Positions 24,117 through 34,450 of a stretch of 64,000 nt of DNA are shown piece after piece. How positions within the stretch are numbered: position 1 is the stretch's first letter; each line of letters opens with the position of its first letter. The notes beneath the pieces were generated by a model. That model was not told the DNA's origin. It did not search any database and saw only the letters and a list, made by a program, of their open reading frames with translations. Position numbers and translations under genes: made by a program. The DNA is from Morella rubra (Eukaryota; Streptophyta; Magnoliopsida; Fagales; Myricaceae), in assembly GCA_003952965.2 (NCBI GenBank), contig CM025854.1, forward strand, positions 26,596,715 through 26,660,714, given 5' to 3'.

Positions 24117-24303
24117 TAGGGCTGCAAGACCGGAAATCCGGTCCGGTTTTTGGACCGGAATGCGGTCAGACCGGACTTAACCGGACCGGACCGGACCACT
24201 TATAAGTGGTCCGGTCCGGTCCTTTATTTTAGTAGGACCGGAAATCCGGTCCGACCGCATTCCGGTCCAAAAACCGGACCGGATTTCCGGTCTTGCAGCC
24301 CTA
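24117..24303. mobile_element. hAT MITE-like core at the palindrome centre
   Basis: The ~187-bp centre is bounded by TAGGGCTGCAAGACCGG and its exact reverse complement. It consists of inverted GGTCCGGTCCGG phrases around ACTTATAAGT. The flanks GTGAGAAG and CTTCTCAC are inverted copies of each other and not direct repeats, so the expected 8-bp target duplication is absent. The fold-back continues straight into the long arms. Confidence 0.6.
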
Positions 24304-24973
24304 CTTCTCACGGCCGGGTGCATCATTATTAGCCTGGATTCGAAAGCTAATCACCCCATCTTAGCTTGATCCTATCCTAATAGACTATCATCACTAGTGG
24401 CGGAATCAGGAATCCAATCGAAGGGGATTTAACTTCTAAGGAAAAATGATAAAAAATAAATTTTACTGCGTAATGCAAAAAAATATCTTAGAGTTAAAAT
24501 ATCAAAAATTAAGGACAAAAAATATTGAAATACAGGTACCGTACTATTTGCTGATACTGAAAGGTGATAATTGGATCCTACAGTACTGCGTATTCTGAAA
24601 ACTTTGTAAAATAATTTCGTTCTCAATAGTATTCGTTTCAAAAGTAGCAGCCACATTAGGAGTATTAGACGACCTTATGCTGGTTGGCTTCTTTATCAAA
24701 AACTTATCCATTATCTAAATAAAACAAAATTCATCAATCTAATTTCATAACCTAATCACAGTTTCACAACTTAATCCTAATCATAATTTCAATATAATGC
24801 ACAATCAAATCCTAATCAAAGATTCACAATAATCTCAATCAAATTCATAATCACAATATAAAACTCATCACATTATTCATTAAAAATTAAAATAAATTTA
24901 TCACAAATTCACAAACATTTAATCTGATTATCTTAAGGAAGCCTGTAAGATCGTCTAACTGTTGCAAACTTAC

Positions 24974-25079
24974 CTCTTTTGAGGGCAGATATATGTAGGG
25001 AATCTCAGCCTCTTCACATAAGATTGGAACGTGTGTAATCACATCAATAGGAGATATGTTCCCAGCTATCACACATAAT
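24974..25079 (-). pseudogene. Captured NHP2 exon, right arm, reading frame intact
   Basis: This is the mirror of the left-arm block, with the same acceptor and donor. It reads through in frame as CVIAGNISPIDVITH, then PILCEEAEIPYIYLPSKE, matching the conserved core of plant NHP2. It lacks the deletions of the left arm, so it is closer to the donor gene. Without the other exons it cannot make NHP2. It matters as sequence that could pair with, or be spliced into, other transcripts. Confidence 0.85.
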
Positions 25080-26345
25080 CTGCATTCCACATAGGGAGGG
25101 AAAAAAATTTTACAACTTCAAATGAAAAAAATCAATCAAATTATCCAGGTTGCAGTTACTAATATCAAACGAGACAAAACCCTTATTTTTTAATTTCAGG
25201 ACATATGTATAATGAGAGCAATCTATATCCCACTACTATCCTTAAACTTTATTTCTCACCCATACTCATTACTGTCAGTTCATTATTCATCTCTGATTGA
25301 CATGAAACCTGAAAAGCTTCAGTTTATTTTTTTCTTATTCGAGAACATAAAACAAGAATTTATCACAATTTAAATTCATCAATTTGAATTTAACAATTTC
25401 ACAATTCGAATCAGAGAACATAAATTCACAAATTCATGTTGATGAATCAATTTGAATTTATGAATTCATCACAATTTATAAATAAGAGTACATAATCTAT
25501 TAATGGAGGGCGGGCTGCGGGGCTCTTAACACATATATAAAAATTAAATAAATAAATAAAAATTGAAGGAAATTTCAGGCCATGGGGGGCAGCCGCCCCC
25601 ATGGTCCACACGTGGTTCCGCCCATTCGTCACCATTTCCTTGTATTTGCTATTAACTGTTTGGATATTGTATGGATGCATAGATGTAAAATAGCCCATGG
25701 TCAGCCACCTCCTTGGCCGGATGAAATTGCATCCCAAGTTAAAAAGGTTGCTGAGGAGCACTTAAAAGCTTGGAAAGTTCCCCCCAGGTCCCTTGCATCA
25801 AGAATGGAAACCCCCTTCCCCCCGGCGTGTTTAAATGGGATTTTGATGCGGCCATTCGAGCAGATAGAGCGGTAGCAGTGGCAACTTGTCATGACCATGA
25901 TGGTAGGATAGCTCTTATCCGAATATGCCTTACCTTTACCTGCACTATCCCCTATTGACGGCGAGGCGACTGCAGCAATATGGCTAGCTATTTGGGCTGT
26001 CAAGGAGCTGGGCAAGGACAGAATTGAATTGGAAGGGGACTCTTTACTTGCGATCTCGGCCCTCAAGAATTGTGATCTCCAGCTGAATTGGAAGGATTCA
26101 GCACATTATTCAAGAATCTATTCGAAGGATTGAATCGGTTCTGGAGTGCAATATCCTAAAGGCTCATCGTAGTGCGAATTCGAAATCGCACAAGTTAGCG
26201 AGGATATTGGCTCGCATTCCCTCGACCTCGCGTCAGTTTAAGTAATTTCTCCTAGAATTGACCAAAAAAAAGATCGACCCCCTTGTATTGACTATGGGAT
26301 TTTAGGCCTCACTAATTGGCCCATTTGATAGTAAAAAAGAAAAAA

Positions 26346-28117
26346 AAAAGATGACAAGAAATTATAATAAAGGTACAATATCCTCTCCGTCACATTAACT
26401 TGTTAAAATGTATGCTCTCTACGTTGTTGATTGAGCTATGAACTTTTTCTGATTTATCCTTTTTTTTTTCCTAAGCTTTGTGATAGGAGAGGGAGGGGGG
26501 GGGGGGGGGGGAGGGATTCAAGGGGCCACGGCTCTCCAGTCTCCAGCCCGCTCAAAATCAGTTGAATTTTTTTTAAAATAATTTTCTTATGTTTTTTATA
26601 TTTTGTCCCTCCAAAAATTATTTTTATATAACTGGCCATGTTAATATACAATCCTAGCTTCGTGGTAAATGAGTTCTATTAATCTACTTGGCTTGGGGCA
26701 CACAATTTTAGTTATTACTAAAAAAATCCCTTAAGAAGTATCAACTCTGCAATATAAATGATAAAACGGTTAGATTTATTACTTCTACTGAAATGTACCA
26801 AGAAGTTCAATAGCTGCTGAATTGCAGAAGGAGAAGTGGGTTAAGAAATAGGTGATCAAGAAGGGATCAGAATATTTAATCAAAAATTAAAAGCTACGAC
26901 TACTTTTAGAACTCGTCCTAATTAAAGTTATTCTAAATAGCCTTGTGAATCTTTCACTTTGATCTCCAAGTATTAGTTTTGATAGCCTTTCTAGGCCAAA
27001 ATATCCTGTGTAATTAAGGTCTTCTGCAGAATCTGCACTACAACTTATCTAATTGACTTCAGAACTTTGACTATCTATCTTCCAATAGCATGGTTATTTA
27101 GGGATCTTGTATTTATTGGTATCTTTGGGATTTTTGGGAGAAATTAAGGGTGTTAATTCTTTAAATTGCTGTTTCTTTTTGCCATGTATACCTGAAAGGA
27201 AATTATGTAGCTGACTACCTTTCTAAGACGAGAGCTAATGGGTCAAATTGTATTTATTCCTCTATGGCAAGTCTCCCTCGGGAGATTGTTAGTTCTATTT
27301 GATTGATACATGAAGATTGCCTCAGTTAAGATATAATAGTTGATTGTGTTGTTTGGTTTGGTAGCTTCAATTAGGTTTGTTTTAGGTTTTCGATGGTTTT
27401 TAGCATTGCTTTGAGTGTCTTACTTGTAACCGGCTAAGTTTGATTGTTACCACAGTATTCTTCCGTCATAAGTGAAGGTATTGTAATAAATTTTGGACGT
27501 GCCGCTATCTTACACAAAAAAAAAAAAGGGTGTTTATCCTCAAAATAAGACCTATCCCAGATCATTCCTATATGACAATTTTGCCTACCAAGTTAGGTGG
27601 CATCCGCCGAAACCAATATGTTTAGATCTCAACTTTTGTTGTCCAGTTATTATTGTAAATAAAAAAGGACTTAAAGAATTTGTTTTGCTGAGCTCAACTG
27701 GGGTTTATAGAATTCAACACCAAGCAAGAAAACGAAAAACCCAGATGTCATGCGGTCGGAAGATTACAAATTTGGTTACCTTCCTAAATCTTTCCAGCCG
27801 TTTTAATATAATTCAGAGAAGTGTTTCCTTGGTTTACTAAGCAAGTAAACATGCTAGACATTAACTTTTAATAATCCATTACTACACGAAGACAGAGGCT
27901 TAAGGGCGCTTTTAAGCCTTTTTAACCTGCAATTACAATATTAGTGGTAGCGGGCATTTTAAGCAACGAGATCAGCCCTCTTCGACTCTTCCCCCTATGA
28001 CATTTAGTGACGTACGTCGTACTTTGCTTAAAATTAGCCATTTCTCAGTTAAACTAAGGAGGTTAATATTGGATCAAAAAAGGCGTAAAATCTTGCTAAG
28101 CAAAACATAAGGCCGAC
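26346..28117. other. Spacer of copy A, with a G-run and a LINE 3' fragment
   Basis: This stretch matches copy B at about 34980-35418 and 38928-40415. The positions around 26811-26816 (AGCTG once) represent the empty site of copy B's solo LTR. A 17-base G-run lies at about 26495-26511. No host gene is visible. Confidence 0.7.
27095..27528 (+). mobile_element. LINE 3' fragment
   Basis: The frame near 27180-27300 reads HVYLKGNYVADYLSKTRANGS and ends SLPREIVSSI before a stop, matching the C-terminal end of plant LINE RNase H domains (HV.x.GN..AD.L.K). A 3' UTR and an A-tail (27515-27527) follow. Copy B has different sequence here (about 39225-39840), so the fragment replaced part of the spacer in copy A. 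No clean target duplication was found. Confidence 0.7.
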
Positions 28118-28390
28118 ATTGCTGTTTTGAAGCGGGATTGGCCAAGGTGGTCGGTGGGTCATGTGAAACGATCGGCTAATGAAGTAGCTCATGGAGTCAC
28201 TAGTTGGGCAGCTAGCTCAACCTGGGTTTATTGGAAATATTCCGACCGCAAGCATTCCTGTCGAGTTGCTCTCTTGTGACAATCCCCCCTTTCCCCCCTT
28301 GATTTTGTTTCTTTTTTCTGTCTGTTGTACCGAACTTTGTTATTTCCTTTTAGTAATAGTATCTTTGACGCGAAAGAAAAAAAAAAAAAA
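28118..28390 (+). mobile_element. 5'-truncated LINE insertion with a clear target-site duplication
   Basis: The insert begins with the end of a LINE RNase H frame (WPRWSVGHVKRSANEVAHG), continues into a 3' UTR and ends in an A-tail. It is flanked by CATAAGGCCGAC on both sides (28106-28117 and 28391-28402), extended by shared A residues to about 16 bp. In copy B the same site is empty, with one CATAAGACCGAC near 40409-40420. This is a textbook LINE retrotransposition after the segmental duplication. Confidence 0.9.
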
Positions 28391-28461
28391 CATAAGGCCG
28401 ACTTAATTAAATCTTCCTTTTGATACATATCCCTTCTTGTAATAATCTAGAAAGCCATACA

Positions 28462-28470
28462 TATATATAA
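28462..28470 (+). promoter_or_regulatory. Probable TATA box of GT14 gene A
   Basis: TATATATAA lies about 200 bp upstream of the chosen ATG, within a block conserved in the paralogous promoter (AAAGCCATACATATA). An upstream ATG at 28613 in another frame overlaps the main start. Confidence 0.45.
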
Positions 28471-28670
28471 CGCATAGGGTAGGACTAGTACTGGCTACGC
28501 CCTTCAAGCAGAACTGCAGAAACAAGCAATTAAGATGGTACAAATCAATGAAGACAGAGTTACCATTGCTTGAGTTCCAAGTAACGTTTAAACCGGCTTT
28601 TTAGCAATTTATATGAAGACCAAATCTAATATTTCATCCTCATGTGCTTTGGCGTCTGTGTGTGATTACC

Positions 28671-30199
28671 ATGAGGAACCACAGACGACAGTTTCAGTGG
28701 TTTTCCCTGCATCCCTTCTCTTTCAACTCGCACTCACATTTAGACCCCCTCCTTCGCGTTTTCTGCTTTGTTTTTGGTTTGTCCTTCGGGTTCGTGGTCT
28801 GTTTATACCTCAAAAGCTTCTCATTTAATTTAGAAGCCTTCGCATTTCTTAGAAATCCACTAGTACTATCATCTCCACCGCAAGCACCACTTATAGCAAC
28901 ATCACAACCTACGTCAATGCCGCTTCCTCCACCACCCCAACTATCATCGCCCGCACCACCACCACCACCAGAAATACCGCTTCCTCCAGTACCACCCCCA
29001 TTGGCATTGCTATCACCACCGCCTCCAATTATGCCGTCGCCTCCACCACCACCAATATTATCTTCGCCGTCAATTTTAGTCGCACTATCAAACGAGACAG
29101 CCAACCATACTATTGTTTCACTGAAAGAGCAAGGCTCTCTTGCTCATAATATGAGTGACGAGGAGCTATTCTTGAGAGCATCAACGGTTTCATCGGAAGA
29201 ACTCCTCCGAAGGAATATCGTCCCAAAGGTGGCTTTCATGTTCTTGACAAAAGGGCCTCTGCCGTTGGCTCCTTTGTGGGAGAAGTTTTTCAAAGGACAC
29301 GAAGGCTTTTACTCCATATATGTGCACACAGATCCTTCTTTCAATAAATCAGTGCATGAAGATTCTGTCTTCCGTGGTAGAAGAATCCCTAGCCAGGTAA
29401 AGTGAATTTCTTGAAACACCAAAATTGTCCCTGAATCATTCTTCCTTTAAGGATGTTTAAGGATGTTAACACCAAAGGAGAAGTATTTACATACCATGTT
29501 GCATGCTCAGATGTGCTGCAAATTTTATGATCTTCATGACTGCGTCATTTGTAATTGCAGCCTGTCTATTGGGGTACGGCTACAATGATTGACGCTGAGA
29601 GACGCCTCCTAGCGAATGCCCTGCTAGACTCCTCCAATCAAAGATTCGTATTGCTCTCAGAATCCTGCATTCCATTGTTCAACTTCACAACCATTTATTG
29701 CTACTTCATGGACTCAAATTTGAGCTTCGTAGGCTGCTATGACGACCCAAGGAAGGCAGGTCGCGGCCGATATAACCCCAAAATGTGGCCCATTGTAAAC
29801 ATCACAGATTGGAGAAAAGGGTCTCAGTGGTTCGAAGTGCACCGTGACCTTGCCATTCATATTGTGTCTGACAGCAAGTACTACTCTGTATTCAAAGAGT
29901 ACTGTGGCCCGCCATGTTACGCGGATGAACATTATATTCCCACGCTTGTGAACATCTTGTACTCCAAATGGAATTCGAATCGCAGTATCACATGGACTGA
30001 TTGGTCAAGGGGTGGCCCTCATCCTCGGAGATTCGGGTGGGTTGATATTAACGATTGGCTTCTTAATCATACTCGATTTGAATCAACGTGTGAATATAAC
30101 GGGAATACTACATCAACATGTTTCTTGTTTGCCAGAAAGTTTTTACCCAACACGTTGAAGCCTTTATTACGGGTTGCTCATTCCTCACTTGGTTTGTGA
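28671..30199 (+). CDS. GT14 (Core-2/I-branching, BC10-like) glycosyltransferase, copy A
   Basis: Two exons, 28671-29396 and 29561-30199, encode 454 residues. A short basic N-terminus is followed by one membrane segment (about 27-47), a proline-rich stem (about 70-140) and, from residue 187, the GT14 domain: [72 protein letters not shown] and DEHYIPT. This is a type II membrane protein, expected in the Golgi. The family is related to animal beta-1,6-GlcNAc transferases; plant members such as rice BC10 affect cell-wall composition, and the substrate is unknown. I start at the ATG at 28671, since the open frame above it has only GTG. The intron is standard GT-AG. Copy B is a close paralogue with the same exon structure. 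From memory the Arabidopsis counterpart is At5g16170. Confidence 0.93.
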
Positions 30200-31609
30200 T
30201 CCATAGAGTTTTCTGATATCTTAATATATAGTTTTCCGAACACATTTAATTGTGTATTCCAATTGATCAAATTCTGGTACTACCTCTCATCTGTACTTGA
30301 TACGAAATTGTTGATCTGTAAAGATCTCCAATAGATCAGAGAAAATTGTTTTACGCCTTTGAATTCAGATCTTGATCGGGCGCCTACTTTCTTACTTGAC
30401 ATGGAGGATGGAGCACTTTTGGTATTCGATTTGGACCCTTATTGGGTTCTCCTAATTTTGTTTAGCAGCTATACTTAAGGTTAAATTCATAGCTAGGATT
30501 TCTTTGTATTTCCTATATTATCTATCTTACCTTGTAAGCGTTCCGTAATTATTAAGAAATAATAAATAAATAAAAGAATTCAGTGTGGCAAATTCTGCTT
30601 CTTCTTCTTTTTTCCCCTTCTTCTGCGCTGCTTCTTACGTTATTTTCTATTTTATTCTCAACCACCTTGGCCCTCCGTAGCCCGTTCAGGTGTTGGATTA
30701 GGTTTACGGGAAGGAAGACTACCTGTCATGCTTAATGGGCTAACCTTTGCACTAGGGCGTTTGAAGTTGCTTAATTTAATGGGCTAACTTTTGCACGTCA
30801 TTTCAAGTTGATCATTAATGGGCCAGTTGTACTCTTTGCACATAATAAGTCTTTTTTTTTTCTACGCACATAATAATAAGTCATTTCAAGTTGCTTAATT
30901 TACTTTGCACATACACATTTGCTAGCCCTTTTTCCTTTCCTGTCGCCGCGGATTTAAAAACAAAAAACAAAAAAAAACTTTGAGACAATTCATTGTCATC
31001 CACCACCTAACGTAAATCGACCTACCTTAATTGATAGATGCTTCACGTTGTGTAAAAACACGCGTTCAAGAAGGTGAAAAATCTTCACAAATTATAATTA
31101 GTCGGCGGTCCCAACCCATTTGAGGACAATTTATAAGAAAAATTTATAAGTCTGCTATTAATGCTCAAAAAGGGATAGATGAAGACACCGTCTTCTTAAT
31201 TCATGCTTAGCGAGAGAGACAGACTGACAGAGAGTCTCCTGTTCACTAGGCACCTCATTTGGGACAATAGAGAGCGTGCGTTCCTTTAGTTGTTTCAAAG
31301 TTTTTCCTCAACCTGTCGATGGTAACAAACAAGTTGCAGTCTGTGGTTTGGTAACCCACTTTTTTAACGATAGCCCACGGTATTAAACCTGTATCAGTTA
31401 AAAACTAGAAGGATCGCAAACAAGTTCATAGATCTTAATTAGCAGAGCAAAAAATGTTTGTTCCAAAAAAATATAAAATATAAAATCTTTATCAATATAT
31501 ATGCCTTCTTAGAAATTTTTTTTTTTATATATATAGATGCACACTGGGCCCTATGGTGGTGCTCCGTACAGGCTATAAAATCCCCGAAACCAAACACATA
31601 TCAGTAATT
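30200..31609. other. Spacer between GT14 copy A and the desaturase pseudogene
   Basis: No gene is visible. The first ~1.2 kb parallel 42278-43135 of copy B with indels. Near 31397-31600 the match switches to 51150-51375, the promoter of the true desaturase. That implies about 8 kb present in copy B (including the Copia element) is absent here. A copied TATA box (TATAAAA) is at 31574-31580. Confidence 0.6.
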
Positions 31610-32575
31610 CCCTCTTCCTAATGAAGCCGAAGATGATGTTCTTAAATGGATCCCGGACCCCAAAGGTATTTTCTCGGTAAAGTCAGCTTTCAGGTGTGTC
31701 CAAGGTATTCCTGTTAATCCTGTCGCTAGTCCTGCTGGAGCAGGTTTTGATTGGAAGAAAATTTGTATTCTAGAGATTCAACATCGTCTGAGACTGATGC
31801 TTGGGAAAATGACAGCTGATGCGTTACCGGTTAGAGGGAAGATGGCTGCTTTTATGGGTGGAGATGACGTAACTCAATTTCTATGCCCTCTCTGTAATGG
31901 ATGTGTGGAGACGGCTTCACACTTGTTTCTGGAGTGTCCAGTCAGCCGTATCATATGGATAACAGGTCAATGGCCTATGAGGCTAGATGGCTTTGCAGGG
32001 AACGGTATTGTAGGTTGGATGAGTTTTGTGCTGGAACCTCGTAATATGCCGGTGGAACAGAGGGATTTTATCCTTTATGTTGCGGTGGTAGTAGATACAA
32101 TCTGGTATTATGGAAACGTGGTAGTCCTAGAGCTGGAAGGGGTGCAAGCAAGTATTAGGCGAAAATATGATGAACAGCTCCATGCGTGGTATGTAACGCA
32201 AGGCGCAAAGTTTGTGAGTGGCGGCCCCCGCGGCCCCGCCCCCTAATTTTGTAAAGATTAATTTTGACGCTACTGTTAGGCAGAACAAATTGGTGCTTGC
32301 TGCAGTATGTCGCAACTCGGAAGGTATGCTGGTGAAGGCCTACTCTACTCAGGATCTGTAGAAATGGAACCCGTCCTCTTAAAGCGGTGACAGTTGTTGA
32401 GGAGCTTGCGCTGAATTGTGTTATTTTGGAAGGGGATGCGCAAGTCCTGTTGAACCAAATTTAGTTCTTTGGATTCACTGCCAGATTGGGTTATTGAGGA
32501 AGGCATTCAGTTCATTAGGCATCATATTCGAAATCACCCTTAATAGTCCATAGAAATCTTGCTCTGGTTCCAGTT
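31610..32575 (+). mobile_element. LINE fragment (zinc-binding and RNase H parts) inside the copied desaturase promoter
   Basis: The frame carries GIFSVKSAF, then LCPLCNGCVETASHLFLEC with PVSRIIW (the zinc-binding domain after LINE reverse transcriptase), then INFDATVRQNKLVLAAVCRNS, the beginning of an RNase H domain, and degenerates after 32360. It splits the copied leader of the desaturase: sequence before 31610 matches up to ~51375 and sequence after 32575 matches from ~51385. I see no A-tail or clean target duplication. The 149-residue open frame at 31797-32246 belongs to it and is not a host gene. Confidence 0.8.
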
Positions 32576-32682
32576 CATACTCCTTGTTTTCTCTCTGTTC
32601 CGAATCCCCGACCATAATCTCTGCCCAGCCATTGCCGGAACTCGATTGGCCATCCCCGGACCCCCCCCCCCCACAAGTGATC

Positions 32683-33431
32683 ATGGAAAGCCAGGGTACG
32701 TAGTACATATCTGCAACTATTCGTGGATGAGACCACCTTGTACGTACAAACGCATTGTCCTGGGGAGCCTCTTGCCAAGCGGGATTTGGGACCCACTGTC
32801 TCACTCCCTCCAGACATGGCTGCACAACTACATTGGCGGGTGTGCCGCTATGTGAGCGGCGTTTTTGATTTCTGCCACTTCTGGTTGCTGCCATTTTGTG
32901 CCACTTGTAGCTGTCTCTCCTCCTCCCCTTAGTACAGTCAGTATTGTATGAAGATTATCTTGAAAGAGTCGAATCATTGTTTTGCTTGCCCATCCTCTAG
33001 TAGAAGTCGCTACCGCCTTGTGTGATCGTCGTGTTGTGTTCCGGTCCTTGTGACCGATTTATATTTGTCTTGTGTGCTGACTCTTGTGGCCAGTTTGTGT
33101 GTGTTCTGTGTGCTGGCCCTTATGACTAGTTTGTTGTTCTGGTGTTTATTTAACGACCTTTAAAGCTGTTGGTAGTTCCAGCTTTTAAGTTCAGTTTGAA
33201 TCTCTGATCTTTGGATCCGGATTATTGTAAGGCTTTTAGGTCCGTTTAAGTTTTTCGCTAGCCTTCTGATTATTTTTATATTTTGTATAACATTCTTGGA
33301 TATTAATATGCTATTTCATTTGCCTAAAAAGAAAAAAAACTACATTGGCGGGTCCTAATTGCTCTCTGGCTTCCTATGGTGCTTCTACATTTATTACCGG
33401 AAGTGGACGCGCAACGTCTATGTTCCGAACG
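32683..33431 (+). pseudogene. Truncated, broken copy of sterol C5-desaturase exon 1
   Basis: Starting at the ATG at 32683 the sequence parallels exon 1 of the intact gene at 51485. Four extra bases after CAGGGTA bring a stop codon at the seventh codon; another small insertion (TTGTACGTACAAACG) and a LINE insertion at 32842-33337 follow. The exon ends at the same donor (GGTATGTGC). About 330 bp of intron 1 follow until the duplication junction at ~33760; exons 2 and 3 are absent. It cannot encode the enzyme. Confidence 0.92.
32842..33337 (+). mobile_element. LINE 3'-end insertion with 16-bp target-site duplication
   Basis: About 496 bp with an A-rich 3' end interrupts the desaturase pseudogene. 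Both sides carry AACTACATTGGCGGGT (32826-32841 and 33338-33353), and the intact gene has a single AACTTCATTGGCGGGT at about 51629. The insert has no recognisable coding sequence and looks like the 3' UTR of a 5'-truncated LINE. Its own 3' sequence includes repeated GTGTGCTGRCYCTTRTG-like phrases. Confidence 0.92.
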
Positions 33432-33760
33432 GTATGTGCTTTTTTTTTTCGCTTGTTTTATTAACGTTTTCGGGGTTTGGTTGTTTGGCTTGGATTGACG
33501 AGGGTTTTCTTTTTCTTGACAATTCTTAATCTTTTTTCTTCTCCTGACAAAGAACGCATATGAAATCGTGAATGTCCGATGTTTTTTTCCCCAAGTTTCT
33601 TATATTTCACTTGGGTTAATTCTAATATTTCCTAGTGAAGCTCTTTTTTTTTTTTTTTGTTAAGTCATTGATAACCACTCAGGTTATGGTCTATATCAAT
33701 CTTGGTTCTGTTTCGAAAGAGATTAATTTTTTTTTTCTAGGCTTAAAAGAGATTAATTGA

Positions 33761-33766
33761 TATTCG
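33761..33766. other. Tandem duplication junction
   Basis: Left of this point the sequence is desaturase intron 1 (ends matching 52031); right of it the sequence is intron 1 of the 137-residue protein gene (starts matching 20446). The six bases between match neither well. This is where the end of copy A meets the start of copy B. Confidence 0.85.
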
Positions 33767-34450
33767 TAGTTTATACGAATTTAGGTAGGGAAAGCACCAA
33801 GGTAAGAAACTGACCAACTTGAACTACTTTTTTTTTTTTTTTTCCTTTCGTAAATGAACGTTTTATTCCAAACAGAGAAGCCTATCAAATTTCACTCCGT
33901 GAAGCTAGCTCTCAAGAAACACATGCAACTACCAACCTAAATAGGTGACGTAAAAGACACATTTTTCACTGCAATTATCTAATCCAAAGCACTAGAATGT
34001 TATCACCTCTAAATTAAAAATATTGACCTTGAAAAACGAGTGTGAGATAACATTTCAACAAAATATTCACGATTGAAACAGTGGAAAATAGAGGCACTAC
34101 GTACCTAGACAAACACATGTATAAGTTATAACAGGCATTAATTTATACGTATTACCCAACCTCCAACCTCCAATTACCAGTAACCACTAGATTCGTCGAG
34201 GACCCAAAGAATGAGGTTAGAATATCCATCTATACTTACAGACCCCTTCACAAAACTCGATAATTCTTGAGCTCTGCAACACAATGCCGCTTATAAATAA
34301 CTGTTCTTTACAATATATTGCCTACACATATACAAAAAATCACCCACCTCACAAACTACGCAGAAGATTAAAATATAGGTTTCTGTGTGTCGTGTCTCCC
34401 ATTAAAAAAAAGAAAAAAAAAAAAAGAAGAGGAGAGTGGTGGAACGGTAC

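Larger units (their letters stand above)
22771..25692. repeat. 2.9-kb near-perfect palindrome (inverted duplication) of hAT-derived sequence
   Basis: The sequence from TATTTTACATCTATGCATCC at 22771 returns in reverse complement ending at 25692, and the match holds inward on both sides to a centre at about 24202/24203 (ACTTATAAGT). The arms are ~1.4 kb with scattered substitutions and small indels. Both outermost ~70 bp carry LINE sequence, so a piece of the host LINE was duplicated too. Within each arm an apparent hAT unit starts at GGCGGAACCACG (22841) and ends near CCTGATTCCGCCACTAG (24010-24026). It carries a captured NHP2 exon and an open start beginning MDKFLIKKPTS. Confidence 0.9.
22421..26345 (+). 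mobile_element. Degenerate LINE (non-LTR retrotransposon) fragment, interrupted by a palindrome
   Basis: The left part (22421-22695) encodes the zinc-binding domain found after plant LINE reverse transcriptases: CPLCLSSLDNITHLFIEC then ISRIIWRCAPWP, with an in-frame stop upstream. The right part (about 25630-26260) encodes the RNase H-like tail, with DIVWMHRCKIAHG, FKWDFDAA and KELGKDRIELEGDS, and has frameshifts. The element ends in an A-rich tail at 26331-26349. Copy B lacks it: its sequence runs from TTTATCAG (34938) to GATGACAAGAAATTAT with about 38 bp in place of the element. The insertion therefore also removed target DNA, and no target duplication is visible. Confidence 0.8.
20446..33760. 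repeat. Tandem segmental duplication, copy A
   Basis: This interval matches 33767-52031 in order and orientation: intron 1 and exon 1 of the 137-residue protein gene, spacer, GT14 gene, spacer, and the promoter, exon 1 and start of intron 1 of the sterol desaturase. Examples of matching phrases are AGTTTATACGAATTTA at 20446 and 33767, and AAAAGAGATTAATTGAT before 33760 and 52031. Copy A keeps the intact 137-residue gene at its left edge but only the 5' part of the desaturase. LINE fragments and a palindrome inserted here are absent from copy B. Confidence 0.9.

Noticed and set aside
31797..32246. 149-residue open frame that looks like a small zinc protein
   Set aside because: The CPLC...H...C pattern is the zinc-binding part of a LINE reverse transcriptase region, so it is transposon sequence.
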